This document shows, piece by piece, positions 8,680 to 15,808 of a stretch of DNA of 15,808 nt. Made by a program: the position numbers and the translations under genes. Source of the stretch: Hamiltosporidium magnivora (taxonomy: Eukaryota; Microsporidia; Dubosqiidae). The first letter of the stretch is position 1, and each line of letters starts with the position of its first letter. The stretch covers positions 1 through 15,808 of the forward strand of contig PITI01000257.1 of assembly GCA_004325065.1 (NCBI GenBank). Reading direction: 5' to 3'. The notes below the pieces were generated by a model. The model made no database searches and was not told the origin of the DNA. It saw only the letters and a list, made by a program, of their open reading frames with translations.

Positions 8680-9824
8680 TTATAAAACAGTAACGAATTG
8701 TAATGCCATTGAGAAATCATTACACTTATAGAGAAATATTCTGTCTATAAGTACTCTATAATGATATAGATGGCAAACGCATATCGAAATTTTTATCCAA
8801 AATAATAGGTATAATACAGTTTTCTCCCTTGAAAAGTCTTTTTCAAGAAGTTGTGCAAAAAATATTTGATGCACTAAAAATACGTTTTCTTTGTATCAAA
8901 AAAATACACAATTACTTCAGTTTTAATGAATCGATTTTTTAAATTTAGAAAAGACATGGTCCTAATCTTTCTACCATATTTTACCTCATCTTTTTGATAA
9001 AAGATGAAACCTCTTAGGCTGTATCTAACACAAATGGTTACTATCCCCTGCTAGTTGCGACCTAAATTATATTTTGTAGATTTGTATATTTTTGAAGCAG
9101 ACAAAAAATTATCTTCAGAAAAAACCGCTTTTTCAAAGAAAACCAATATTTACTTAAACTTCATTATTTAGCAAAAGAATAGTTCAAAAAATCCAAAGTT
9201 CTAAATAATTTCCAATTACAATTAAGAATCATGATTTCCCTTTATCGAACAAGTATTACGATAAGGTACATTTAAATTGATATGTAGCTTAGTAAGTAGC
9301 TAAAACTACACGGCTTCATTATGGAGTCTAAAGGATTAAATATTAAACTGTAAGCTGATATTCTTGATTTTGATATATTATAGAAGATGTGTATTTAAAG
9401 AAAAGAATATAAAGGTAATATTGTGAAAAAAAATATAAATTGATTTTGTGCTATTTTTATGAAATAATTTTGGAACATAGTATATAAATTAAATAAACAA
9501 AACAAGAAATTTTTTTATTTTTGGGTTTTTATCAAGTAATAAGTCTCTTATTAAAATTTTTTTTATATTTACTATGCCAAAATGAAATTATGAGTAAAAA
9601 GGCAATGTAAAATTAAAACTAAGACTTCTATTAATATATTGATTCCATAAAGATAAAATAACCCTATACTATTAGATTTTCAAACTATATTACAGGCTTT
9701 AATATATCTTTACGTTACAGAAATTGTAATCTGGCTTTTTCGAGACCTAATCTCTGTTTTTTTTGAAGACAAGGACCGAATTACTCTGAATTAGCTTAAT
9801 TGAATTGAATTCAAACCAGTCTAT
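8680..9824 (-). pseudogene. reverse transcriptase relic (Ty3/gypsy type)
   Basis: Pieces in order on the minus strand: 9750-9824 and 9702-9746, in one frame with a stop between, carry SNSVLVFKKNRD then KKPDYNFCN, like the SPVxLVKKKDG...VDYRxLN fingers motif. Near 9310 TKLHINL resembles the FTxLDL motif A, with His where the catalytic Asp would be. A single frame from about 9210 to 8877, broken by three stops, holds NFGFFELFFC-stop-IM (compare PFGLxNAPxxFQxxM), LVFFEKAVFSED (compare YFDDILVFSE; both catalytic Asp are lost, reading FFEK), KIYKSTKYNL, and FYQKDEVKYGRKI (compare the KCxFxxxEVxYLGHxIS motif). Finally 8680-8874 holds EKDFSREKTVLYLL, like the FIxDFSxxTxPLYxLL thumb. It cannot be active. 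Alternatives such as a pararetroviral or other RT lineage are not excluded. Confidence 0.6.
8986..9007. repeat. 9-bp perfect hairpin
   Basis: TCATCTTTT (8986-8994), loop TGAT, then AAAAGATGA (8999-9007). It is a perfect inverted repeat with a 4-base loop. It lies inside the RT relic, where its minus-strand reading contributes to the FIFYQKDEV string, so it may be coincidental. Confidence 0.4.
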
Positions 9825-11112
9825 TTAATGCATATTTGGTTCTCATCTATAATCAATATCTGCATATAATCAATATTTAATGTTTCTTCTATAATTTAAA
9901 TAGCTTATTTTATCTACAAATCAACTAAATCTAAACTATATTATACTAAATTAACAATAAGATTTAGAAACGAAATAAAATTTATGAACAATAAAAAAGC
10001 CTTTGTTATAGTACAATGTTAAAAGTAAAATTAAGTCTTTAATAAATGAAACTCGGATTAATTAAAACATGCAGGAAACTAGATAAGTTAATCGAAAATA
10101 ATGTTTCAATTCAAACTAAAAAAATATTTCGCATTTAAGTAAAGCAATTAAATAAAAGAACTATTTACAAGATGACAAGAATAAGGCACGAATCAATTAG
10201 TGCTTTATAAGGATATATAGCACTTGAATTATAAATGAGATATAATCAAGAATGCTACTATATTTCTTTAAGTTAAAATATAAATACACATATAATTTTG
10301 TGATTCTGGTAATATTTTTAATGATAGCAATTGACATTCTATATAGTACCTTTGTTTTTTATTTCCAAGGTATCTTACTTCTAAAATAATTCGAACAAAT
10401 ATGATACAAAAAACGTTATATGTGTAAATTAATTGTTATATAAATCATTTAAATATTTAAGTTCAATTAAATATCTTGCTTATTTAATACAATATCATCA
10501 TTTTACCAATATTTAGAACTTGATTTTACATTATCTTTTTATTTTAAAAAGTTGAATAGTTCAAATTTCTTATTTGAAACCCTCGATTCTAATTTTAAGC
10601 GTTTTTAACTGAATAGAACGTTTATTTGTGTTAAAGGCAAAATATTTTAGATAGTTATGTTCTTTATTTAAAAATATATGACAGAAACTAATAATTTTTC
10701 GAATAGATACGAATATCAAAACCAATTGCCATCTATATTAATAATTTAGTAAAATTTAATTTATCACAAAGAGAAAATTTAATTTAAGTGATTATTTTTA
10801 ATAATATCAAAAATTTTAAATATAAAAAATTAAAGTTTATATAAAAGTAAAGAGTTATATTGTAAGTTCTAATTAAGAAAAGAGATGGTTTAAATGATAA
10901 TGGAATTAATTTGAAAATCTATGAAGAAAAAAAGTTTAGATTTTTAATTAAGATTAAATTTTTAAAAATAGTTGTTATCAATCTGAGAATTAAAAAAAGA
11001 AAATTCCAAATATTAGAAGACTTATCAGTTATATTCTTAAAATATCCTCTAAATATATTTTTATATTTCATTAATTGATTATAACTATAAAAAAAATATC
11101 CTTAATATCATA
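9825..11112. other. AT-rich spacer upstream of the 428-residue gene
   Basis: There is no credible gene on either strand. If the minus-strand retrotransposon were complete, its gag and protease would lie here, but I see nothing that resembles them. Just before the 11113 ATG the plus strand reads AATATCCTTAATATCATA, without a CCC motif. The second family member has a loosely similar ATATTCC about 20 bases before its ATG, which may or may not be meaningful. Confidence 0.4.
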
Positions 11113-12399
11113 ATGATGCTCATGAATCAGATAATTCAATTTATTTTTCTGACAAATCGTTATGTTGCTCTAAAGGGGAATAACAAAGATTATATTGATA
11201 ATTTAAGAATAGAGATTTGTCGTTTTTTAGATCTATATGTTGAATCAGTCAAAAACCAACTTTTAGAAAGTTTATTATATGATTTGCATGTAATGATTAT
11301 TGATGAGAAAAATAGAACAGAACAAACATGTTCTGAAATTTTAAAATGCATTCCTAAGAATTCCCTAGATTTTAACTTCGTTATTGTATCTTATGGTTTG
11401 AATCCATTCGTAAGCAATTTTCTTGTTTTTTCACTACATAAAAATGAAACACATTTATTGATAAATTTTATATCTAATGAGAAGATTTCTACAGCATTTA
11501 AAGAAAATTTACTTCTTTTAAATCCTAGAACAACTTATTTATTTATTCTACGATTTATTTTCTTTTTTGAGAAATGTTTCAAATTTTTAAATAGAATTTC
11601 GACAAAATATGATAGGGTATTTATCATCCAGCCAAAACAATCAGCCTATTATGAAAAAAATACATTGATCGAAATATTGAGAAAGCATGAATCTTATTTT
11701 TCTTTAAAATTAGTAATTATGATAGAAAAGAGATTTACAAACATTATTAAAAATAGGATTGCTTGTCTTGAAGACTCAATTATAGATAATATACAACAAT
11801 ATGTTATTTGTGCTTTAGAATATGAATTTATACTAGAACTCATTGAAAGAGCAAAACAAAAGATTCAAAGCATTTCTTTCCTATATTCTGATCTATATTC
11901 TGTATTCAAACGAGATCTAAATGAGAATTCAAAATCAAACGTATCCTCAAAAAATATATTGAATAAGTTAAATTATCTAAAAAATGAATCTGTAAAGTTC
12001 CGAATCAATAAATACATTATAATAAAAAATCATAAAATATCAACTGGACTGCAAAAAGTCAAAGAATTCGTTTTTTATTGTATTTTCATAACCAGAAGAT
12101 ATAAAATAGACGATAAGATAATTCAAGCTTATTCACTTGATTTATTCTTATATACATTAGAAATCAAAAGGTCACTTCAATTTTCAAATCTCACCTTAAA
12201 TAATAAAATAAAATATGATTTGAGAATCATAATAAAGAAGCATATAAATTTTGATCCTGATATATTAATGTTTAAAATAATTAATATATGTGATTTGACA
12301 AGAGACTTTTACGATGTAAAAAAGGTTCTACTAAATTTGACGGCGACATCTCCTTCGGAATTTAAAGAAATAATCAAGACTATAACCAATAGTAAATAA
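11113..12399 (+). CDS. uncharacterised protein, first of a tandem paralogous pair
   Basis: Intact intronless gene for 428 residues; family not recognised. The product is mostly alpha-helical in character, rich in Lys, Ile, Leu, Phe and Asn. The N-terminus is moderately hydrophobic (residues 7-13, IIQFIFL) and could be a weak signal sequence. The start is supported by the paralogue at 15266, which aligns without gaps from residue 1 to 181, with 81 identities by my count (about 45%). Most conserved are residues 41-60 (LYVESVKNQLLESLLYDLH), Cys73 and residues 151-178 (FFEKCFKFLN, then YDRVFIIQP...SA). Phe-rich 141-160 is too interrupted by charge for a clear membrane helix. Residues 182-428 have no counterpart in the window because the paralogue is cut off. 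A second ATG lies at codon 2. The gene stands alone, with long spacers either side. It may be a lineage-specific expanded family; no function can be given. Confidence 0.85.
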   Translation: MMLMNQIIQFIFLTNRYVALKGNNKDYIDNLRIEICRFLDLYVESVKNQLLESLLYDLHVMIIDEKNRTEQTCSEILKCIPKNSLDFNFVIVSYGLNPFVSNFLVFSLHKNETHLLINFISNEKISTAFKENLLLLNPRTTYLFILRFIFFFEKCFKFLNRISTKYDRVFIIQPKQSAYYEKNTLIEILRKHESYFSLKLVIMIEKRFTNIIKNRIACLEDSIIDNIQQYVICALEYEFILELIERAKQKIQSISFLYSDLYSVFKRDLNENSKSNVSSKNILNKLNYLKNESVKFRINKYIIIKNHKISTGLQKVKEFVFYCIFITRRYKIDDKIIQAYSLDLFLYTLEIKRSLQFSNLTLNNKIKYDLRIIIKKHINFDPDILMFKIINICDLTRDFYDVKKVLLNLTATSPSEFKEIIKTITNSK

Positions 12400-12400
12400 G

Positions 12401-12410
12401 AATAAATAAA
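12401..12410 (+). terminator. overlapping AATAAA polyadenylation signals
   Basis: AATAAATAAA begins two bases after the TAA stop (12397-12399) of the 428-residue gene. It is the eukaryotic poly(A) hexamer twice over. Very short 3' ends are usual in microsporidia. In DNA this AT-rich the hexamer is common by chance, so the location is the only support. Confidence 0.35.
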
Positions 12411-12864
12411 TACTTCGTAATTTATTAAAAAAATAAATTTATTTTAAATCTTTTTAGATAATTTTATTTTAACTTTTATTGCATGTTTGCATTTTAATTT
12501 ATTTATTAACTTATTTAATCTGTGATTTTATATTTAATATACATTTTTTAATTTTTTCTCTATTCTGCTGTTTATTTTCAAACTAAATACTTTCTTGTAA
12601 AATTTGCTACAGTGTTAGCCAATATGTTTCCATCAATAAATTAACTGATTTGATTTGCATTTATTCTTATGTTCAAAAAATAGCATTAAAATCAAGACCA
12701 AATTTCAATCCATGTATACAAACATAAGTAATGTTATAAGTATGCAAAATGTTTACAAATTATTACTTCATTCTTTTTAGAAGCAAAATTTTACAAATTT
12801 ATTGTTCAAAGCACGAACAAACAATAAAATATGATTTACTTTTCGAGTAATAATAAATGAAGTT
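12411..12864. other. AT-rich spacer
   Basis: No gene, repeat or motif that I can support lies in this stretch. Confidence 0.45.
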
Positions 12865-13131
12865 ATGAGTCAAACACCATCACATGAAGTTAAGCTATAT
12901 ATTATGCAAAAGTTAGATATTTTAAGCGTCGTAAAATATATTTATAAGTTCATTTCTACGATAAAATTTAGTATTTACGAATTTGGTATTCTAAACATAA
13001 TTTCAACGAACAATAATCGAGTTTACCATCCCAAAGTACCCAATTATTGCTTTACTTTTGTTGAAACAGCAAGAAACAAAGTATCTTTGGTAGAAAATAT
13101 TTATACGATTACAATAGAAAAACGGTTATAA
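12865..13131 (+). CDS. doubtful small ORF, 88 residues
   Basis: ATG-initiated open frame, product not recognised. It begins MSQTPSHEVKLYIMQKLDIL and includes a mid-section rich in Ile, Tyr and Phe followed by HPKVPNYCFTFVETARNKV, a more balanced composition than random frames here. There is no CCC motif, no poly(A) hexamer close after the stop and no similarity to the neighbours. By a rough stop-frequency estimate, one open frame of this length is expected by chance in the non-coding part of the window, so I rate it low. Confidence 0.25.
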   Translation: MSQTPSHEVKLYIMQKLDILSVVKYIYKFISTIKFSIYEFGILNIISTNNNRVYHPKVPNYCFTFVETARNKVSLVENIYTITIEKRL

Positions 13132-13424
13132 TTCCGTGATATTTGATGTTTAATCAATAATGTTTTTATTTTCCAAAACAGCTTATAAATCTATAAATTT
13201 CTATTTTTTTCCTTTCGCACAATAAAATAGAAAAATTTAATGCTACTTCGCTGTATTTCTTCTATATTTTTGCTTGTTTATTTAACTTCTTTTCTCATTT
13301 ATTTGAATATTCTATGAAGTTATTTTTTTTATATACATAGTAAAAAGTATTGATTTCGGTATTTTTATCCACACTCTGAAGTTCAAAACTCTTGGTATTT
13401 ATTTGCTTATAAACATCGTTTTAA

Positions 13425-14080
13425 TGGGCGCGTATTTGTTGTTGGTATCCATCAGCTACCTTTATGAAAGCCACTTATGTATTTTCCTACTTCATGGGGC
13501 ATTTGATCTTGGAACTTAGCAACTTTGTCGATCAAATATCTCTTAAAATACTTTTTAGCCGATTTATTTAATCTATTGGTTTGTATGAATTAGTTTTGAC
13601 TTATTAAACACTCGGCTATTGGTATTTAGTTACAATAAAATTTAGAATTATCATATTTAAGCTTTTCCTTAAAAAATGAATATAATATATGATTCATATC
13701 GAACAAAATACAATTATTAGTTTTTTCCGGTATATTATATTAATTTAATTTTGCAAAGTGCATTTATCTCAGTTGATGTAATCCTATATTTTTTATCTAA
13801 AAAAATATATTTGGGTGTATTTGCATATATAAGGTTTTTTAGTATTAGTGTATAGTCTTATTTCCATATACTAATAAAAAAAAATTGCGCGATCTGAGTA
13901 ACTCTTAATCCGGTTTAAGTCTTGAAAAAATATTTATTCAATGAAATAAATTTTGACATTTAATCATCTAATTATTGCGCCAATTTTTATCATGCTGGTG
14001 TAGTTTTTTATAGCTAGTTGCTAATATTCCAAGAGATTTATAGAGCTTTCTTAAGTGAAAGGCTTTCTCCGCATCCTTAA
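13425..14080 (+). pseudogene. possible second retrotransposon relic (RNase H, integrase)
   Basis: A 48-codon open stretch, 13425-13571, includes KATYVFSYFMGHLILEL and DQISLKILFSR. The Ty3/gypsy RNase H has a conserved ...FxxYLxGxxFxLxTDHxSLKxLF string, and both the YFMG and DQISLKILF parts fit. About 400 bases on, in another frame, 13991-14080 reads HAGVVFYS-stop-LLIFQEIYRAF, similar to the HAGVxxTyxLI...Y beginning of the integrase zinc finger. The order and strand agree with a degraded pol gene, opposite in direction to the one at 6839-9824. A longer overlapping frame at 13307-13519 (70 codons, hydrophobic) is an alternative reading and could be chance. RT was not found upstream. Confidence 0.38.
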
Positions 14081-14307
14081 ATGTAACAGATTGCATTATT
14101 TTAACACGCCCTGATGATATTTTTTTAGGTATTCTGAAAAAAACACTAACAGTTAGTAAATTATTATAAAATTAGCACATCTTTTGAAACAGGGGCAAGT
14201 ATTATATTTGTTTTCATGACATTAACGTAGTTCTAAGTTTAAAATAAATAACTACTACCCCACCACACCATCAGTACCCCCTGCAATACCTACGTTCCAT
14301 AGCCTTT

Positions 14308-14342
14308 CATCTACTAGGTATGTAAACCCTAATTAATAGATG
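14308..14342. repeat. hairpin in the G+C island
   Basis: CATCTA at 14308-14313 pairs with TAGATG at 14337-14342, and the inner TAGG pairs with CCTA across a small asymmetric internal loop. This gives a two-part stem closed by an eight-base loop. Confidence 0.4.
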
Positions 14343-14389
14343 AGGCAGTTTCTCGGAGTTCGTTAATTTCCGTTGCATAGAGTGTGATC

Positions 14390-14405
14390 GAAGGCCGAAG
14401 CCCCC
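14390..14405 (-). repeat. hairpin with UUCG tetraloop (minus strand)
   Basis: On the minus strand GGGGGC-TTCG-GCCTTC forms a 6-bp stem (two G-U pairs in RNA) closed by C(UUCG)G, the very stable tetraloop typical of structured RNAs. On the plus strand the loop is CGAA and two pairs are lost, so the minus strand is the better candidate for a transcript. Confidence 0.4.
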
Positions 14406-14524
14406 TCCAGGCCCCCAAGACTATGCAGCATTCCCACTTACTCTACACTTTCTGAACCCAATAAACTTCTAGTTCAGATATATTTCAGATATTTACATGC
14501 GTTCCACCTAGACAGTGCAATGTC

Positions 14525-14538
14525 ATACCAACGGGTAT
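14525..14538. repeat. short hairpin in the G+C island
   Basis: ATACC (14525-14529), loop AACG, GGTAT (14534-14538). It is a perfect 5-bp stem with a four-base loop; on its own it is not significant. Confidence 0.3.
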
Positions 14539-14854
14539 AACCTGCTAGTTAGCTTTCCTGGCTTTAAATTGTTTTTTGTTTTATATCTCCCAGGCGCTAA
14601 GTCTTCTAACCCGAGTGAGCAAGGCTAGGTTTCCATGCTTTTAAATGGCAATTACCTACAAGTTTAGCTGCGGTCTGCAATTTGGTTACGTAAAAAACTA
14701 CAAATAAATCTGTAGAAAAAGTTTCTCCATTTCTTAGACCTCTCCTCCTCATAACAACTCCCAAAGAACAACCAAAGATGTAGTGTGGTTTTATTCGCAC
14801 CAAAAATCCAAACAATGATCTCACACCAGTTTCACACACTCATTGCCAAGCAGA

Positions 14855-15265
14855 AAGTTTTTTATAAGTTATCTTCCCTTCATATTATGATATAACAAGA
14901 AGTTGTTTTTATATAAATAATTAATTCTTGAAATAAAATGACTTAATAATTTGAATTAAACGATTAAATAAGTTATTTTACATTTTCAATTAAAATGTAT
15001 TTCGAGAGAAATGCAAAAATCGAATAAATATGCTTATTTTTTTTATTCTTTGTAATATAATTCAATTCTTTTTAATTTCTAAAACTAGAAAATAGATTAA
15101 TCTATATTTCTGATTTAAATTAAATTTAATAAATTATTAACGGTCTAGGAACCAGAAAAAAGTCTATATGCAACAATACTAATTTACTACATATTGTTAA
15201 TATTTTTATTTATCACAGTTTTTAAAATAAAATAACAGTAAGATATTCCTATACGTTGATTTGGC
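14855..15265. other. AT-rich spacer before the second paralogue
   Basis: No gene is seen. The composition returns abruptly to the AT-rich background after the island. There is no CCC motif before the ATG at 15266; the preceding bases read ATTCCTATACGTTGATTTGGC. Confidence 0.4.
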
Positions 15266-15808
15266 ATGAAATTTATAAACAAAATAATTCAAATTTTCTT
15301 ACTAAAAATCAACTTTATATTTCTAGAAAAGGATAAAATAAATTACATTCAAAACCTAGAAGACAAGTTCCGCGAATTCTTAGGTTTATATGTTGATTCA
15401 GTTCAAAAACAACTTTTGGAAAATTCGAAATATGATTTACATCTAATAAGTATTGATAATATAAACAAAACTGAACATTCTTGTGCACAGGTTTTAAAAT
15501 ATATTCCATTAAAAGAATATGATTTTAACTTTCTTATTACTTCTTTTACTACAAATAATTTCTTAAAAGATTATTTTATTTTCTCGTTTTATCAGCAAAA
15601 AACATCTTCTGCAATCAAATTTCGATCTACTGAGAGTAATATTGTAAAATTTAAGAAAAGTGTGTTGATTTTAGATCATGAAAACGCTTATTCATTTATT
15701 GCAAGATTTATAGTCTTTTTTGAAAAAATATTCAAAGTTTTAAACAACTATATGACGGAATATGATGGCGTCTTTATAATCCAACCAATAAAATCAGCAG
15801 AATATAAT
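15266..15808 (+). CDS. uncharacterised protein, second of the paralogous pair (3' truncated by window)
   Basis: The frame is open from ATG at 15266 to the last base, 181 codons without a stop, so the gene continues beyond the window. It aligns gaplessly with residues 1-181 of the 428-residue protein at 11113 (about 45% identity). Shared landmarks are LYVDSVQKQLLE (41-52), YDLH (56-59), Cys73, DFNF (86-89), FFEKIFKVLN (151-160) and YDGVFIIQPIKSAEY (166-180). Its N-terminus, MKFINKIIQIFLLKINFIFL, is a better signal-sequence candidate than its sister's: basic residues, then a hydrophobic run, though Lys14 interrupts it. Strand and orientation match the sister, consistent with tandem duplication followed by long divergence. 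A minus-strand frame at 15315-15509 is only its antisense shadow. Confidence 0.85.
   Translation, partial: MKFINKIIQIFLLKINFIFLEKDKINYIQNLEDKFREFLGLYVDSVQKQLLENSKYDLHLISIDNINKTEHSCAQVLKYIPLKEYDFNFLITSFTTNNFLKDYFIFSFYQQKTSSAIKFRSTESNIVKFKKSVLILDHENAYSFIARFIVFFEKIFKVLNNYMTEYDGVFIIQPIKSAEYN

Larger units (their letters stand above)
6839..9824 (-). mobile_element. dead Ty3/gypsy-like retrotransposon, pol relic
   Basis: Along the minus strand, from 9824 down to 6839, short open frames separated by stops, frameshifts and AT-rich insertions resemble the successive parts of a Ty3/gypsy pol polyprotein in the right order: reverse transcriptase fingers, palm and thumb, RNase H start, then integrase zinc-finger and core. 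Each piece is weak alone; the shared strand and correct order are the main evidence. Gag, protease and long terminal repeats were not found. An AT-rich insertion of about 300 bases seems to separate the RT fingers (9702-9824) from the palm (about 9310 onward). Decay is advanced: the catalytic site is lost and stops are frequent. The assignment is by motif reading from memory, not by a profile search. Confidence 0.6.
14241..14854. other. island of raised G+C, structured, origin unknown
   Basis: Positions 14281-14820 are about 40% G+C by count, against roughly 20-25% on both sides, with sharp edges. Frames on both strands are interrupted; the longest (14606-14839, minus) lacks an ATG start. Several small hairpins occur within it, including one that would end in a UUCG tetraloop on the minus strand. 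The direct repeat AAGTTT at 14235-14240 and 14855-14860 flanks it, but six bases is weak evidence for a target-site duplication. Candidate explanations are a non-coding RNA gene on the minus strand, a non-autonomous or LTR-like mobile element (it lies downstream of a possible retrotransposon relic), or DNA from another source. I found no tRNA, and no stretch that convinced me of rRNA. Confidence 0.5.

Noticed and set aside
14606..14839. 77-codon minus-strand frame in the G+C island
   Set aside because: It begins at GTG, not ATG. Fewer stops are expected simply because the island is richer in G+C, and the product resembles nothing I know.
14241..14854. Ribosomal RNA fragment in the G+C island
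   Set aside because: A few short strings on the minus strand (for example TTAACGAAC and GGGTTAGA) recall conserved rRNA segments, but the flanking conserved blocks and the sarcin-ricin loop are absent, so the resemblance is probably accidental.
14235..14860. AAGTTT direct repeats as a target-site duplication
   Set aside because: Six bases of this composition recur often by chance, and no terminal inverted repeats or TG...CA ends accompany them.
1..15808. tRNA genes, CRISPR arrays, tandem or telomeric repeats, bacterial operon signals
   Set aside because: I looked for tRNA T-arm motifs, regularly spaced repeats and ribosome-binding sites. None was found, and the gene structure is eukaryotic in style.

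Overview
The window is very AT-rich (about a quarter G+C by eye) and gene-poor. Only three long intact or window-truncated coding regions are clear: a leucine-rich-repeat protein on the minus strand (3262-5784) and two same-strand paralogues of an unrecognised family (11113-12399, and 15266 to the right edge). All are intronless. The LRR gene has a CCC motif a few bases before its ATG, and one paralogue has AATAAA immediately after its stop. Long AT-rich spacers, compact intronless genes, a CCC-type motif at the start codon and lineage-specific LRR and paralogous families together suggest a microsporidian, probably one with an expanded, repeat-laden genome. No universal marker gene is present, so the organism is inferred, not shown.

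Layout. 1-3261: no secure gene. It holds a 94-codon minus-strand ORF with its own CCC motif (972-1256) and two stretches of decayed coding sequence on the plus strand (478-788, 1746-2234). 3262-5784: the LRR gene. 5797-6838: AT-rich spacer. 6839-9824: on the minus strand, a string of broken reading frames that read in the order expected of a Ty3/gypsy-like pol gene: reverse transcriptase, RNase H start, integrase. The usual YxDD site reads FFEK and several in-frame stops are present, so the element is dead. 9825-11112: spacer. 11113-12399: first member of the paralogous family. 13425-14080: plus-strand open stretches that may be a second retrotransposon relic. 14241-14854: an island of about 40% G+C with several small hairpins, origin unknown. 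15266-15808: the second family member, cut by the window end.

The intact genes do not form an operon or an evident pathway. The picture is a dynamic, possibly subtelomeric or repeat-rich region in which lineage-specific genes (LRR protein, tandem paralogues) sit among dead mobile elements. The most interesting intact item is the paralogous pair. It aligns without gaps over 181 residues at about 45% identity (hand count), with a conserved FFEK-(x)-FK-(x)-LN and VFIIQP core, and I cannot assign it to any known family.
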